From: Gelatoporia subvermispora B
Lineage: Eukaryota; Basidiomycota; Agaricomycetes; Polyporales; Gelatoporiaceae
Direction: 5' to 3'
Length of the DNA: 64,000 nt
Assembly (NCBI GenBank): GCA_000320605.2
Contig: KB445810.1
Coordinates: 191,722-255,721 of the forward strand
This document shows, in pieces, positions 1 through 11,104 of this stretch. Numbering within the stretch: position 1 is the stretch's first letter; each line of letters begins with the position of its first letter. Position numbers and translations under genes: made by a program. Under the pieces are notes generated by a model. It did no database searches. It was not told the origin of the DNA and worked only from the letters and a program-made list of their open reading frames with translations.

Positions 1-1949
1 GTGCCATTGGAACTTCGGTATGCACCGGAAATACTTAACCTGAGCTTTGCTAACTTTATACGCACATAGCCCCGCACCCAAGAGCTCTGGAACTTGCTCG
101 GCGTGTTGCCTGACATAAAGGCCGTGTGCGTGCGGCCGAAACCGATCTGCGTTTACAAAATGCCTGGAGGCAGAGAGGTCTTGAAGGAATTTACCATGAA
201 GGCAGAGACTGAGCCAGCTCCGAGTATTCCATACGTGAGCAAAGTGATCTGCTGCTATCTTGTTACGTGACAAGCTGAATTTCGCGCCTCAGTGGCATAC
301 TGTGGGCCTGGGCCAAGAGCACACGCAATCGATCTTACGGTCTCACCTCGCGAATTTTGACTGCCACGTCGAGCTCGCAACGGAGCTTGTCAACTTCGAG
401 CAGCACATAGACCACGTCGTTGCTCAAATTCGTAACGTGCAAGATGGCTCTACAGACACAGTGACGTGTCGATGGCTCGTGGGTACCGACGGCGCCAAAG
501 GCACGTAGCTCATTCTCGCATCTTGAAGACGACTTGATGGATTTCGGAACGAGTAGGTGTAGTACGCAAGTTGCTGGGGCTGACGTTTCTAGGAGAGAGT
601 AGAGAGGAACATTCTGCGCTGCTCGTCGATCTCCATCTCAAAGGGCTCGATCGTGAGGTCAGACATTTCCTGATTCCTATATACCTCCGTCTCATTGCTT
701 CATAGCATTGGCACCAATGGGGTGCCCTGTCCGATACGTTGTGAGCTCCTAGATCTGCGTGTGGCTATGCGATGATACCGATAGCTGGTCCTCAGCCTCT
801 TCATACGCCCTACCGAGTACAAAGATGACTCATTCAGCATGATCGCGGCTGGGAACGGACTGGACGTAGAGAAAATCGTCGCGAACCCTGACGAAATTGG
901 GGAACTTGTACGGTCTAGGACGGATCGCGATGACATAGAGCTGGGCAAGATCAAGTGGGTTTCTTCGTACAGGTGAGTTAGTCGCGTTCAAAGCGGACCT
1001 TTTGGCCTCATCGTCTGTGAAATCTAGGCCAAACATCAGGATGGTGAACAAATTCGGCGAGGGACGCGTTTTTGTAGCAGGAGGTTCTTCGTTCCGCCCG
1101 CTGTCCACAATACCTTAGCTGATTTATTGCAGACGCAGCTCATGTTCACAGTCCTGCGGGCGGACAAGGGATGAACTCTAGCATCCAGGATGCAGTAAGC
1201 CTAACCCCCACCTCGATCGTCAACAAAACTCATCATATGCCCAGTTCAACCTCGGTTGGAAGCTCGCACTTGTTGAGAAAGGCCTTGCTCCTCCCTCCCT
1301 CCTTTCCACATACAACGATGAACGCCTCCCCGTGATCGCAAAGATGCTCAACATTTCCACAGACCTTTGGGACCGGACGGTCACAAGCGATTCCGGGGAC
1401 GAGTCCACGTGGAATCGCGGCGGCGAGCTGCTGCAGCTGGGCATCCACTACCGTTGGAGCCCCATCGTCCTCGACGAGCGCTTTGATACATCGCTGGACC
1501 TGAAATCGGTGAACCCGTACGGCATTGCAGGGGACGCTGTACGCGCGGGAGACCGCGCGCCCGAAGCTCCGGGCTTGCGCAAGATCAGCGGGCCGGACGC
1601 GCTCGGAGAGATCACGTCTCTCTTCCGCATTTTCGGTCCGTCCTACCATACCGTTCTGGTGTACGCCCCCGATGGGCAGGGACCGGGGGACATAGCTACT
1701 GCCGCTAGGCGTCTTCCCGCCGATGCCATTCGTACCGTCCTCATCCTCCCGAAGGCGGCTGCTGCCCCTGCAGCTGTGACTAGCGATCTGGTGCTGTCCG
1801 ATGAGGACGGCCATGCTCGTGCAGGGTATGGTGTCGGGGACAATGATGTCATGGTAGTGATTGTTCGGCCTGACGGTGTGGTTGGAGGGTTCGTTCGTGG
1901 TGCTGAGGGCGTCGGACGCTACTTCGATATGATCTTCGGATCTGTCTAG
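1..1949 (+). CDS. FAD-dependent aromatic monooxygenase, copy A (5' end outside window)
   Basis: Flavoprotein hydroxylase of the phenol 2-monooxygenase/PheA-TfdB type, expected to hydroxylate an aromatic or polyketide-like ring with NAD(P)H and O2. The window starts inside it, so the N-terminal FAD dinucleotide fold is missing. Visible exons, joined across 50-60 nt introns, give PRTQELWNLLGVLPDI, an LGQEHTQSILRSHL helix, CRWLVGTDGAKG, and the second FAD motif GDAAHVHSPAGGQGMNS. In that motif the GD codon is split by the intron before position 1132. The last exon (from about 1243) is the thioredoxin-like C-terminal domain, ending RYFDMIFGSV. No frameshift or internal stop is needed. It is closely similar to the tandem copy at 3606-5749 and more distantly to those at 60256 and 63604. 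The substrate cannot be told from sequence. Confidence 0.88.
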
Positions 1950-2215
1950 TATCTGTGCCTGTGTAAATTGGACTCTGCTTTTGCTCGTTGGCGCTACCTC
2001 TATGATCTGGGTTTATGTATTGATGGGAAATGAGGAAGAGAAGCCACAGCTGTATACTACTGGCAGTCACCATCAGACTGCATGTTCATATCTTTAGTAT
2101 GTGGATGCCGCGTGCTTCTTCTCATCAGTCATATCGTATACCAGTCCAGACAATATAGTCGTATCGGAATTCACACTAAACCTGCTCCGTTCAGACGATT
2201 TTGACCTCCAGTAAG
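1936..2215. repeat. 3' flank of copy A, duplicated downstream of copy B
   Basis: The roughly 270 bp after the stop codon of monooxygenase A align with 5736-5995 after copy B. Shared words include ccagacaat, the run ctgctccgttc, and gattttgacctccagta. Similarity stops abruptly after that last word at about 2215 and 5995. The tandem duplication therefore included the 3' flank, and this point is its right edge. Confidence 0.75.
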
Positions 2216-2229
2216 GAAGTTCACGGTGG

Positions 2230-2268
2230 GCGTTTCCGAGGCGTTGCGGGCTTGCAACGCGGAAACGC
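2230..2268. repeat. GC-rich imperfect hairpin next to the duplication edge
   Basis: Inverted repeat: gcgtttccgaggcgttgc on the left, a six-base loop, then gcaacgcggaaacgc on the right. It makes a stem of about 15 bp with a small bulge. It lies 15 bp beyond the edge of the duplicated flank. It could be a small transposon remnant or chance in GC-rich sequence; no target-site duplication was identified. Confidence 0.45.
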
Positions 2269-3534
2269 GCTCTCCGAGCCGCTACCATTTCTGAGCCGTT
2301 GCGGGTCCGTTGCGAGTCGCGCGTTGTGGATTTACCCTTCCGTACTAACAGGCAGGAGTTGCGCATCCGACCGACTGCGTAGCGCCGCAGCTGGCAACTC
2401 CAACACACGAACTCGAGTAAGATCGTTCATAACGAACGCAGAAGATGAAGTTATGACGGAAAGACAAGACGAGACCAAAATTTGTTGTCGCAGAGGACAT
2501 GTAGATAGAGCCGTCTAACGCGGCAACCTGGAGAAAGGCAACCGCAGCACGACAGGCGCACAAGGCTTAGAAGCTCAGCACGACCATTCGGAGAATGACA
2601 ACCAGCGCGAATAGAGCGTAGCCGAATAGGCGCTCATCATCGCCGCGCGATGACCTCACGTGCTTGCGAACGCGCGTGATCTCGGCAAACGCCAGAATCC
2701 TGCTGGACAAGTCACACCGTCTGGACTCTGAAGTCCTCCTGAACCAGCTTGAGTTAGATCCTTTGAGGCATGAACTCATCTCCGACGTGTCCACCTTCGA
2801 ATCAACATTTATCCTCATAGTCTCGGGTGCGCAACTCTATCCGTATACTTTGGAACTCGACACCCACTGGACATGCCTCCGCGACCACAGCAGTGCGCGC
2901 GCAGTGCCGCGGTATTCGTCTGGCGTGCCGGAGGACTGTGTATGGAGGCTAGTCCGCTCTAGTCGAATGCGCCGCTTGCCCAATGGCATATTTGACACCT
3001 TCGATCGCGTGGCGCATTGCTGTATTACCCTGGGCCATTCTGGAACCTCTAGATATTCGCTCTGCCTCCGGCTAGGGCACAACGAATTCGAGCGGCACGG
3101 CGATATGTCCTTGCAATGAATGCCAGGCTTGCCAGGGTTTAGCGGCGTAACAAAAACCCATCCGGACGCATCGAGACTAGTATCCAGTGATCACTGCGGG
3201 CGGCCCTCTGGCATTCGGACCCACATAGATCGTTGTTCGATGGACGGGTCTTCCACGCGCCCATCGCACGAACCTAGCATTCCGAGGACTGCCGACCTGG
3301 GTATCATTTCTTATTCGGCTAGCCATCTGACTCGCTACCATATGCTATGCATGCGCGCCCACCCGGCCGGTGCTGTGATGCCGCTTCTATGAGTTTGCAT
3401 CCCTGTAGGTGATGATGTACCAGTGCTGCCGACAGGTCTGCTCGCCACCGGCGTCTGGCCGCCCTTGCGTTGCAGCTCGGCTCCTCACCACATACAGTGC
3501 ATACATTTAGCAACCAGGCAGAGACGAGAGAGTG
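2269..3534. other. Intergenic stretch, no gene seen
   Basis: Between monooxygenases A and B, apart from the duplicated flank. Open frames of up to 151 codons occur (for example 2664-3119) but have no recognisable domain, no good splice structure and overlapping antisense frames. I read this as upstream region of copy B. Confidence 0.5.
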
Positions 3535-3540
3535 TATAAA
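3535..3540 (+). promoter_or_regulatory. TATA box of monooxygenase copy B
   Basis: tataaa about 66 bp upstream of the ATG at 3606, at normal spacing for a fungal core promoter with a short leader. Confidence 0.55.
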
Positions 3541-3605
3541 GACAGTCGCGTTGTCTACGCTGCCACAGTCAACCCTCCTATCTGTTTAGCCAGTACTTGA
3601 TCAAG

Positions 3606-5749
3606 ATGTCCACTGCCAGTGTGACCACCCCGGTGCTCATCGTAAGTGCCTCAGCGAATCCACTGAGGCGATTGTTCATAGCTTACTGTCTTTATCACAG
3701 GCAGGAGCAGGTCCTGCGGGATTAGCGCTTGCTTTAACTTTGCTTAAGAATGGCATTTCCGTTCGCCTTATTGACAAAGGCTTGGAGTATCACGCCGGGC
3801 AGCGTGCTATCGGGACTTCGGTACGCACCGGACATACTGCTCCTGTATTTCACTGAGTTGTCGTGCATAGCCGCGCACTCAAGAGCTTTGGAACCTACTC
3901 GGCGTGTTGCCCGACATCAGAGCCGCATCCGTGGAACCGAAGCCGGTGTGCGTCTATAAGCTACCTGGAGGCAGAGAGGTTGTGAAGGAAGTCACCGTCA
4001 AGATGGAGACTGACCCGACTCCCGGTATTCCATACGTGAGAAAGACCATCTGTTACAATGTCGAGCGTCAGACTGAAGCTGACGCCTTAGTGGCACACTG
4101 CGATTCTGGGACAAGAACACACGCAGTCGATCTTAAGGTCTCACCTTGCGAAATTCGACTGTCAAGTTGAGCTCGCGACGGAGCTCGTTGGCTTTGAACA
4201 ACACCAGGACCATGTCGTCGCTCAAATTCGCAACGTGCAAGATGGCTCTACCGAGACGGTGACATGCCGCTGGCTCGTGGGCACCGACGGCGCTAAAGGT
4301 ATGTTATTTATCTGCGCATTTCGAATATGGGCTAATGGATTCTGGGATGGGCAGGTGTAGTGCGCAAGTTGCTGGGGCTGACCTTCCTAGGTGAGACTAG
4401 AGAGGAGCACAAGCAACTGTTTGTCGACCTCCATCTCAAGGGGCTCGATCGCGAGGTCAGATATGTTCAGATTCCCATACACTCGCATCTCATTGCTTCA
4501 TAGCACTGGCATCAATGGGGCTCGCTGTCCGACAATTTGTAAGCATCCCATAGATCTGCGTGTGGTCATGCAACGATGCTAACGACCGGTTTTCAGCGTC
4601 TTCATACGCCCCACAGAGTACAAGGACGACTCGTTCAGCATGATAGCGTCTGGGAACGGACTGGACGTAGAGAGTATCGTCGCGGACCCCGACGAGCTCG
4701 TGACGTTTGTACGCTCTACGACGGATCGCGATGATATAGAGCTCGGCAAGATCAAGTGGATCTCTTGGTATAGGTACGTTATCCGCGATCGATGTGAATG
4801 CCTCGTTCTCATTTGTCTGGGGCATAGGCCAAACATTCGGATGGTGAATAAATTTGGCGAGGGGCGTGTCTTTGTTGCAGGAGGTTCGTCAATCCATTCC
4901 ATAATCAGAATGTGTTAGCTGATGTACTACAGACGCAGCTCACGTCCATAGTCCCGCGGGCGGACAAGGGATGAATTCAAGCATCCAAGACGCCGTGAGC
5001 ATGAAAATCGCCCCGTCTCTTATGTCAACTGATCGTCTGTCCAGTTCAATCTCGGCTGGAAGCTCGCACTCGTCGAGAAAGGCCACGCCCCTCCCTCCCT
5101 CCTCTCCACATACAACGACGAGCGCCTCCCCGTGATTGCGAAGATGCTCAACATCTCCACAGACCTGCTAGACCAGGCTATCGCGAGCGAGTCCGTAGAT
5201 GAATCCGCGTGGGACCGCAGCGGCCCGCTCCTGCAGCTGGGCATCCACTACCGTTGGAGCCCGATCGTCCTCGATGAGCGCTTCGAGGCTTCGGAAGATC
5301 TGAAGACAGCGAACCCGTACGGCATTGCAGGGGACGCTGTACGCGCGGGGGACCGCGCGCCAGAGGCTCCGGGCTTGCACAAGATCAGGGGGCCGGATGC
5401 GCTCGGGGAGACCACGTCCCTCTTCCGCGTATTTAGTCCGACGTACCATACCATTCTGCTGTTCACCCCCGATGGAAAAGATCTGGAGGATATCGTTTCC
5501 ATAGCCAAACATTACCCGACCGGTGCTATACGCACCGCTATCATCCTCTCCAAAACTGGTGTTGCTCCCTCGGCGACGCCTGCCGACCTGGTGCTGTCCG
5601 ACGAGGACGGTCATGCTCACGCGGGATATGGTATTGGGGACGACGATAGAATGGTGGCGATCGTTCGACCCGATGGTGTCGTTGGAGGATTCGTTCATGG
5701 TGCTGGGGGCGTCGGACGCTACTTCGATCTGATCTTTGGATCTGTCTAG
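3606..5749 (+). CDS. FAD-dependent aromatic monooxygenase, copy B (complete)
   Basis: Complete paralogue of copy A. The ATG at 3606 begins MSTASVTTPVLI. After an intron (gtaagt to cacag) comes the GXGXXG FAD-binding motif AGAGPAGLALALTLL, then KNGISVRLIDKG. Later exons give PRTQELWNLLGVLPDI, a WHTAILGQEHTQSIL segment after an intron from gtgaga to ccttag, CRWLVGTDGAKG, the FAD motif GDAAHVHSPAGGQGMNS, and a C-terminal thioredoxin-like domain from about 5043 ending RYFDLIFGSV. This is the phenol-hydroxylase-type architecture. The order of FAD_binding_3 domain then thioredoxin-like domain, with the usual dimerisation region reduced, fits a protein of roughly 560 residues. Reaction class is confident; substrate unknown. 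No biosynthetic partner gene (PKS, P450, transporter) lies beside it. Confidence 0.9.
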
Positions 5750-5995
5750 TATCTGTGCCCATGTAATTCGGACTCTAGTCTCGCTCATTGGTGAGGCAGG
5801 GAGGCCACAGCTACATATCATTGGACTCAGGGCTATGGGATACAAGCAGACCGCGCATTCATAGACCCTGGTATGTAGACGCCGCATGCTTCGTCTTATC
5901 AGCCATATGATATATCGTATACCAGCCCAGACAATCAAATCGTATCAGAATCACGCATAGACCTGCTCCGTTCGGTCGATTTTGACCTCCAGTAG
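5736..5995. repeat. 3' flank of copy B, duplicate of 1936-2215
   Basis: Homologous to the flank downstream of copy A, ending at the same word gattttgacctccagta. Several small indels and substitutions show the duplication is not recent. Confidence 0.75.
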
Positions 5996-6048
5996 TTCAG
6001 ACGCCGTCTTTTTTGTTCATCAGTTTTGAGAATGCATAGTGAGCTCGG

Positions 6049-7980
6049 TCATCGTACCTCCGCGTCCCCACTGTCCTGAGTGGCATGTACAGCCGCCGTA
6101 GTGGAAGAAGGCGCAACTGAGGTGAGTGGAATCGATAATATGCCCGACGGCCCTTTTGCAACCTCACGCAAGTATTGCCTGGCATTGAGCGTGGCTAGTA
6201 GCGCATTCAAGAGCACTGATCATGACTCAGCGTTCACTTGCAACTTTTACATGTGATGTTAGAGTGAGTCGAGCTTACACTTGGGAGATGAAGCAAAGAA
6301 AATAGAATATACTAAATTGTTCGGCATCGTTGCCCACTATATTTTCTCACCCGTGAGCGGACGTCGTGCGCATTTTTATGGATACTGACTGTGATGCATT
6401 GAATCAGTGCGCACAGGCTTTATACACAGTGATCAGTTAATAGTATGAGGCAAGGAAGCTCTTTAGTTCGTACCTTGATATCACACCAGTATTGATACTA
6501 TATACAATGAGAGTTCGCACAATTGAGTTGGTGCTGTAAAATGAAGCTGGTTATCACGATATCTAGGCGCAGGAGGGTCGCTGGTCAGACTGGCCAATAA
6601 CTAATCGCACCTGCGAACTTGCCCACGGCGCTTGTAGAGGAGCCATACTTGTGTCCCAGCAAGTACCAAATCCGCAATGATGCTGAAGACCAGCCCTGAG
6701 TAAAAGTCGGCCTAATGAGATATTAGCATCTATTACTACTGTACCCTGATCAGATATCATTGAGTCTCGCTTATACTTGCCGAAAATGAATGCAAGGCTG
6801 AAAATTGATTTCCAAGGGAAACCTCGCTGACACATACTCTTCAACGTCTTCGTGAGGCTATGCATACACGGGAAACGTACATTTTGATCGCAAACGCTAA
6901 ACTTGAGATGTTCAGACATGCGAAGAAGACAATTCAGCATAGCTAAACGCACCGACATGTGATGCTGTCAACGGATTGCTTTGTTAGTCTTGGATGTTAT
7001 CAAAGGTGTTTTCATATTCTACTCACCTATCTCGCCGAGAGAGCAAAGGACCTGGTGAGCAGTTAAGTAACATATCAATACACATCAGTCAGTGAGACTC
7101 TCACAATTATCACCACAGGGACGGGTAAGTTTCCAGTGACTTTGAGATAAAAGGTTACTGAAATCTCTAGGAATGGTGGCATCAGACACCACGTACATAT
7201 TCCTATGCGAGCGCAGTAGACGCTGTGGATTGAGATCGTCAAGGGATGTAGGCTCTCTCACTGGATGTTGATTGTGAGTACCTTCGAACGATCAATTCCA
7301 TGAGACCCTGGAGCACCTCTAAGTGATATATGATGTTTGATTATTTCGCACTTACTGTCATGCATATTCCGGCCTGTTTTTTGTTAATCAAATGTCGAGA
7401 GACAATTCCTATCAACTGGGTCATTTCACTCACAATAATCGACCTGCACGCATATCAGGTGAGTATCTACAGAAAGGCCGCACTGAGTCGCACCAATCCA
7501 CCATAGTGAGCGCAAAGAGATTGCCGAAGTCGATTACTGTGTATATATAATTGGCGTAGCAATAAAAAATTTGGTGCAGTGTGTCGAAAATCCTAGTGCT
7601 TTGTTTCAGTGCGACTGTAGTCACCAGAAAGCTCTCTTGGTTGTCGCTTACCAGAGGCAAACAATCTAGCAGCTATATCAGATTGATGAACGACTTCCCT
7701 GATCATATAGGCGACGCACACTGTATTTGAGCCACAAGGGATCGCGACTACTGCGTTGGAAGTAGGTGTACGTCTGAATACTAGTCACCCCATACAAGCT
7801 GCGCAAGCCTGTCAAGAACATGTACATGATATGGGGCTTTACGCGGTTACTCACACGGATGAGATGATGATCCCTGCTATATGTTCAGGGTAGTTACTGG
7901 AAGCTTAGGGCCAAGAACTGACCTAATCCTAGAGCACCTAAAGTTCCATTGAGATTGATATTCAAGGCTAATGCCGCCAT
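6049..7980 (-). CDS. DUF6534-type multi-pass membrane protein
   Basis: Basidiomycete-expanded family of seven-helix membrane proteins of unknown function. The ATG at 7980 begins MAALALNINLNGTLGALGL, the usual start of the family. Spliced segments follow in family order: LYGVTSIQTYTYFQRS (near 7790), RIFDTLHQIFYCYANYIYTV (near 7570), LIGIVSRHLINKKQAG (near 7390), ADFYSGLVFSIIADLVLAGT (near 6700), NSIVRTLIVYSINTGVIS (near 6510), and the conserved tail LLNALLATLNARQYLRE (near 6190). The stop is at 6049-6051. I count about ten short exons, and intron phases agree at the junctions I could check. The middle (6950-7350) is least certain and one exon there could be degraded. The name rests on recalled family consensus, not a search. 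Confidence 0.62.
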
Positions 7981-9245
7981 ATCTAGTGCGAGATTGCAGG
8001 GAAGGTCTCTGGGGAGCTGTACAAGAGCACTGAAGTGTCCTGTCTGTCCAGTCTGGGGGAATGCAGCTATATATCTGCCGGCGACGAAGTCAGGGGACCG
8101 AAAGAATACAAATTCGATATATGGGCGCAAGTACTTCTGACCATACAAATGGTCTCTAGAAGTAACTACATATTGCAACCAACAATCACGAGGCAGATGG
8201 AATACATCGATCTTCCCATGTAATTCGAGGTTACACGAGGCCTTCTGTGAGCTATCTTAGTATCAAGGCCCAATATACGTGTAGTAACAGATACCCGTGA
8301 CACAGTGATTGTTGTATCAGGTTATTCAAAGACTTCTATGCGTTTCCTCGGTATTAGGGCCCCATATATACCTTGTGATAGATATCTACGGCCCAGTTGT
8401 TGCTATATCAGATTATCCAAGTACTTACGAGGACTTTCTTAGTACTGTTCATCTTCTCTCTGTCAAAATGTCAAATACTGTCCACTCGACTACGCGAGCA
8501 TGTGCCCCCGCCTTTATCTATGTACCTCTTTTACGTCCTGCGTTTATTTCCTGGGATTAAATGAACCTCCAGCATCGATGTTCACTCATACTCGCACACG
8601 GTTTCTTCCATTATGCTGTTACTACTAGTGTGCTGAGCGCGTTGCCATACATATGTGGAGACATGTTGGAAGGGTAAAGGCGGCCTAATCTGTGCGCATG
8701 TTAATCTGGAGAAGGTCTAAATCAGGGGCCGCCGGCGTGAATGAACGTTAGAACGCGCGAACGCATGTGCGCTGAGCATGCGTCCCGCCCATGTACGAAT
8801 GCACTCACTCACTGATTAGGCAATGGCCGCTTTGTAGAAGCAGGCGCTTTCCTGGTCCAGCAAGTGGGTTTCCTTACTGTAGTACAAGTTGCTGGTTATC
8901 ATGGTTTACCACAGGATAGGCCTCGGCGACCAAAGATTTGCACGTAGCGCACGCTGTACTCGTCCGTAGAGGCTCAGCCATAGATTGTCTCGATATTTGT
9001 ATGAGGTACAGATCGTGCTCGTCCGTAGTATGTCCGTAGTAAAGCGTTAAAAGTCATTAGAGTAGCACATCACTACATCACTGCTGACCTCTGCCTTGGT
9101 ATCTGAAGTACGCATTCGCGAAATTGTCCGGTCCCCACCTGACCTTGATTCTATCGGCACCCATGAGGAATACAACGACAGGGATTTGAATAAGATTACT
9201 TCAGACAATGGTCAGACTTGACGATACGGTAGTGACGATGTGTAC
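7981..9245. other. Intergenic stretch, no gene seen
   Basis: Relatively AT-rich 1.26 kb between the DUF6534 gene start and the F-box gene stop. A degenerate direct repetition is visible around 8255-8420 (tatcaggttattcaaag versus tatcagattatccaagta, each after a segment with gtgatagata-like words). No RNA gene or supported ORF was found. Confidence 0.45.
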
Positions 9246-10541
9246 TCACTCAAAGATCGACTCGCTGATTGTCCCTTCTCCCTCGAAAGCACGCACACTC
9301 CCGTGCTCCGTTCCCAGTTCGACCGGGAACAGCGGCCCGAGGTCCCTCGCATCCAGTTCGTCTTGCAACTTGATCATCCAGCTCCACGCGCCCCGAGGGA
9401 CATTAATATCTCCGGTGACCTTCCACGCGTAGAGCTGATATTGGCCCACGCGGTACTCCAGATACAGACACTCCGTCTTGTGTGGACCATAGTCGCCCAA
9501 CCAGAGCCCCTCCAGTGTCTGCGGACTCCAGTCCGGTGCGGCAGGGTCTACTCCGCGTTGTATACACCCTCTCAGGGGGTAGAACCGAGGCGGGCTGTCC
9601 AGCGCGGCGGGGTAGACCTCGTGGGGCGGAGCGACGAGCGGCCACGCGTGGTCCCACCAAGGCATGGGGTACATACAGAGCGCGGGGCGCTCGACGGGGA
9701 TATCCTCGGAGGTGACGGACCACGCCTCGGTCGGTCGGGTGCTCGTGGACATGACGTTCCACCCGCGGAGGCTGTTGTGCGCGCGCATGCCGTCGGGGTC
9801 GCACGCGTGCTCGACGCGGAGGCGCGGGAGCGCGCGGCACGCGTCGTACCACGCGTGCGTCGTGTTCGAGGGGAAGTCTGGCAGCGTCGGGTGCGCAATG
9901 TGCAGCCGCCCGCGCGTCACGCTCAGCGAGCGGCGACTCGAGACGAGCCGCAGGATTGGCGGCCGTCGGCTCGCCTTCTCGGGGAGGAAGGGGTGTTCTG
10001 CGCGGGCGCGGTTCGCGAGGACGAGGCTTGGGTCGATGCGCCAGGTGACGGAGGCGAGGTCGGGATCGCCGCCTGTGGGGGAGTCCTCGAGGTTGAAGCC
10101 AATCTGGACAAACTCGACGTAGCGCGGCTGGCCGGGCTCCCATTGCACGGCGCGGGTCATGCACCAGGCTTCGCCGACGATGATAGGGACCTCGCTGGGC
10201 GTCCACTGGTTCCGTGCAATTCGGAACTCGACAATGCTCCCTTTGAATGGATGGTCACTGGCCCAAAGGCCAATGAGCGACCCGTACTTGTGAAGCCATC
10301 TTGTGTAGAGTGTGCGAAAGTCACGGCCGTTGTAAGGAGCAGTGTCGTCGACACCGAATGGCACGCAGAACCTGCGCCATACGAGTTCGTCTCGGGCGAC
10401 AGGATAGTATAGCGCGCGGCATGTGCGGGCAAGGCTGATGATGTCTTCTATACAGAGGAGGGCCAAGACCTCTTGGAGCATCTCGTAGGGTAGATCGCAT
10501 ATCGTAGCGTAAGGATCCATCGCAACCTCTTCCTGTCCCAT
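9246..10541 (-). CDS. F-box protein
   Basis: Single-exon gene of about 432 residues. The N-terminus holds a clear F-box: LPYEMLQEVLALLCIEDIIS, then LARTCRALYYPVARDELVWR, the Skp1-binding fold of SCF ubiquitin-ligase adaptors. The remainder is a beta-rich region with repeated Trp-containing segments (GLWASDHPFKGS, GLWLGDYGPHKTE) of the type basidiomycete F-box proteins use for substrate recognition. No LRR, WD40 or kelch array is evident. I start at the ATG at 10541; a second in-frame ATG at 10520 is possible. Very high GC in the coding exon produces long shadow frames on both strands. The ubiquitination target is unknown. Confidence 0.8.
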   Translation of the reverse strand: MGQEEVAMDPYATICDLPYEMLQEVLALLCIEDIISLARTCRALYYPVARDELVWRRFCVPFGVDDTAPYNGRDFRTLYTRWLHKYGSLIGLWASDHPFKGSIVEFRIARNQWTPSEVPIIVGEAWCMTRAVQWEPGQPRYVEFVQIGFNLEDSPTGGDPDLASVTWRIDPSLVLANRARAEHPFLPEKASRRPPILRLVSSRRSLSVTRGRLHIAHPTLPDFPSNTTHAWYDACRALPRLRVEHACDPDGMRAHNSLRGWNVMSTSTRPTEAWSVTSEDIPVERPALCMYPMPWWDHAWPLVAPPHEVYPAALDSPPRFYPLRGCIQRGVDPAAPDWSPQTLEGLWLGDYGPHKTECLYLEYRVGQYQLYAWKVTGDINVPRGAWSWMIKLQDELDARDLGPLFPVELGTEHGSVRAFEGEGTISESIFE

Positions 10542-11104
10542 GTTGTTCTGATGTTGTATGACGCTAAACACAATTCAAGCGACCTGGAGCTGTTCAGTTC
10601 ATCCACAAGACATATATACGACTCAGCAGGAGAGCTTCCCCTCCTGATAACCAGACTGATGATGTCACTTACCAACGTAATGGTGTCAAAATTCAAGTTC
10701 TAATCCCGCGGCGAAGTGTCAGGGAACGTATGGACGCACGGGCCGTGAAATGTTATGTGCAGCAGAGCTGAGTGGCTGGGGTGGCCCACCAGAATCGATC
10801 CGGTAAGATGTCGGCCAAGTTGATCAGTCCCAATTGGCGTCGTGTGCCTTACCCCATGCCCCTCCGACGTTTTCGGAAGACGTCACGCCTGCCCTTCAGT
10901 CACGCTTACGTCACGAAGCTGTTATCTCCTTGTCACACGATGGCGTCACGCCTTGATCTGAACCGTGTCGAGCAAGTGTTGACCGCAACGACCGCGACTG
11001 CACATCCTGCAGCCCATATACCTGGTGGAAGTCATAGGAGCAAGCTGGCCTTTCTTCTTGTGACGACCACCCTGGATACCTGAAGGCTACGGTAGTTCTC
11101 CTGG

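Noticed and set aside
240..300. Apparent premature stop in monooxygenase A after SIPYVSK
   Set aside because: The stop lies in an intron (gtgagc to cctcag) whose counterpart in copy B has the same borders.
9403..10206. Long Arg/Pro-rich ORFs on both strands inside the F-box gene
   Set aside because: Typical shadow frames of a very GC-rich coding exon.
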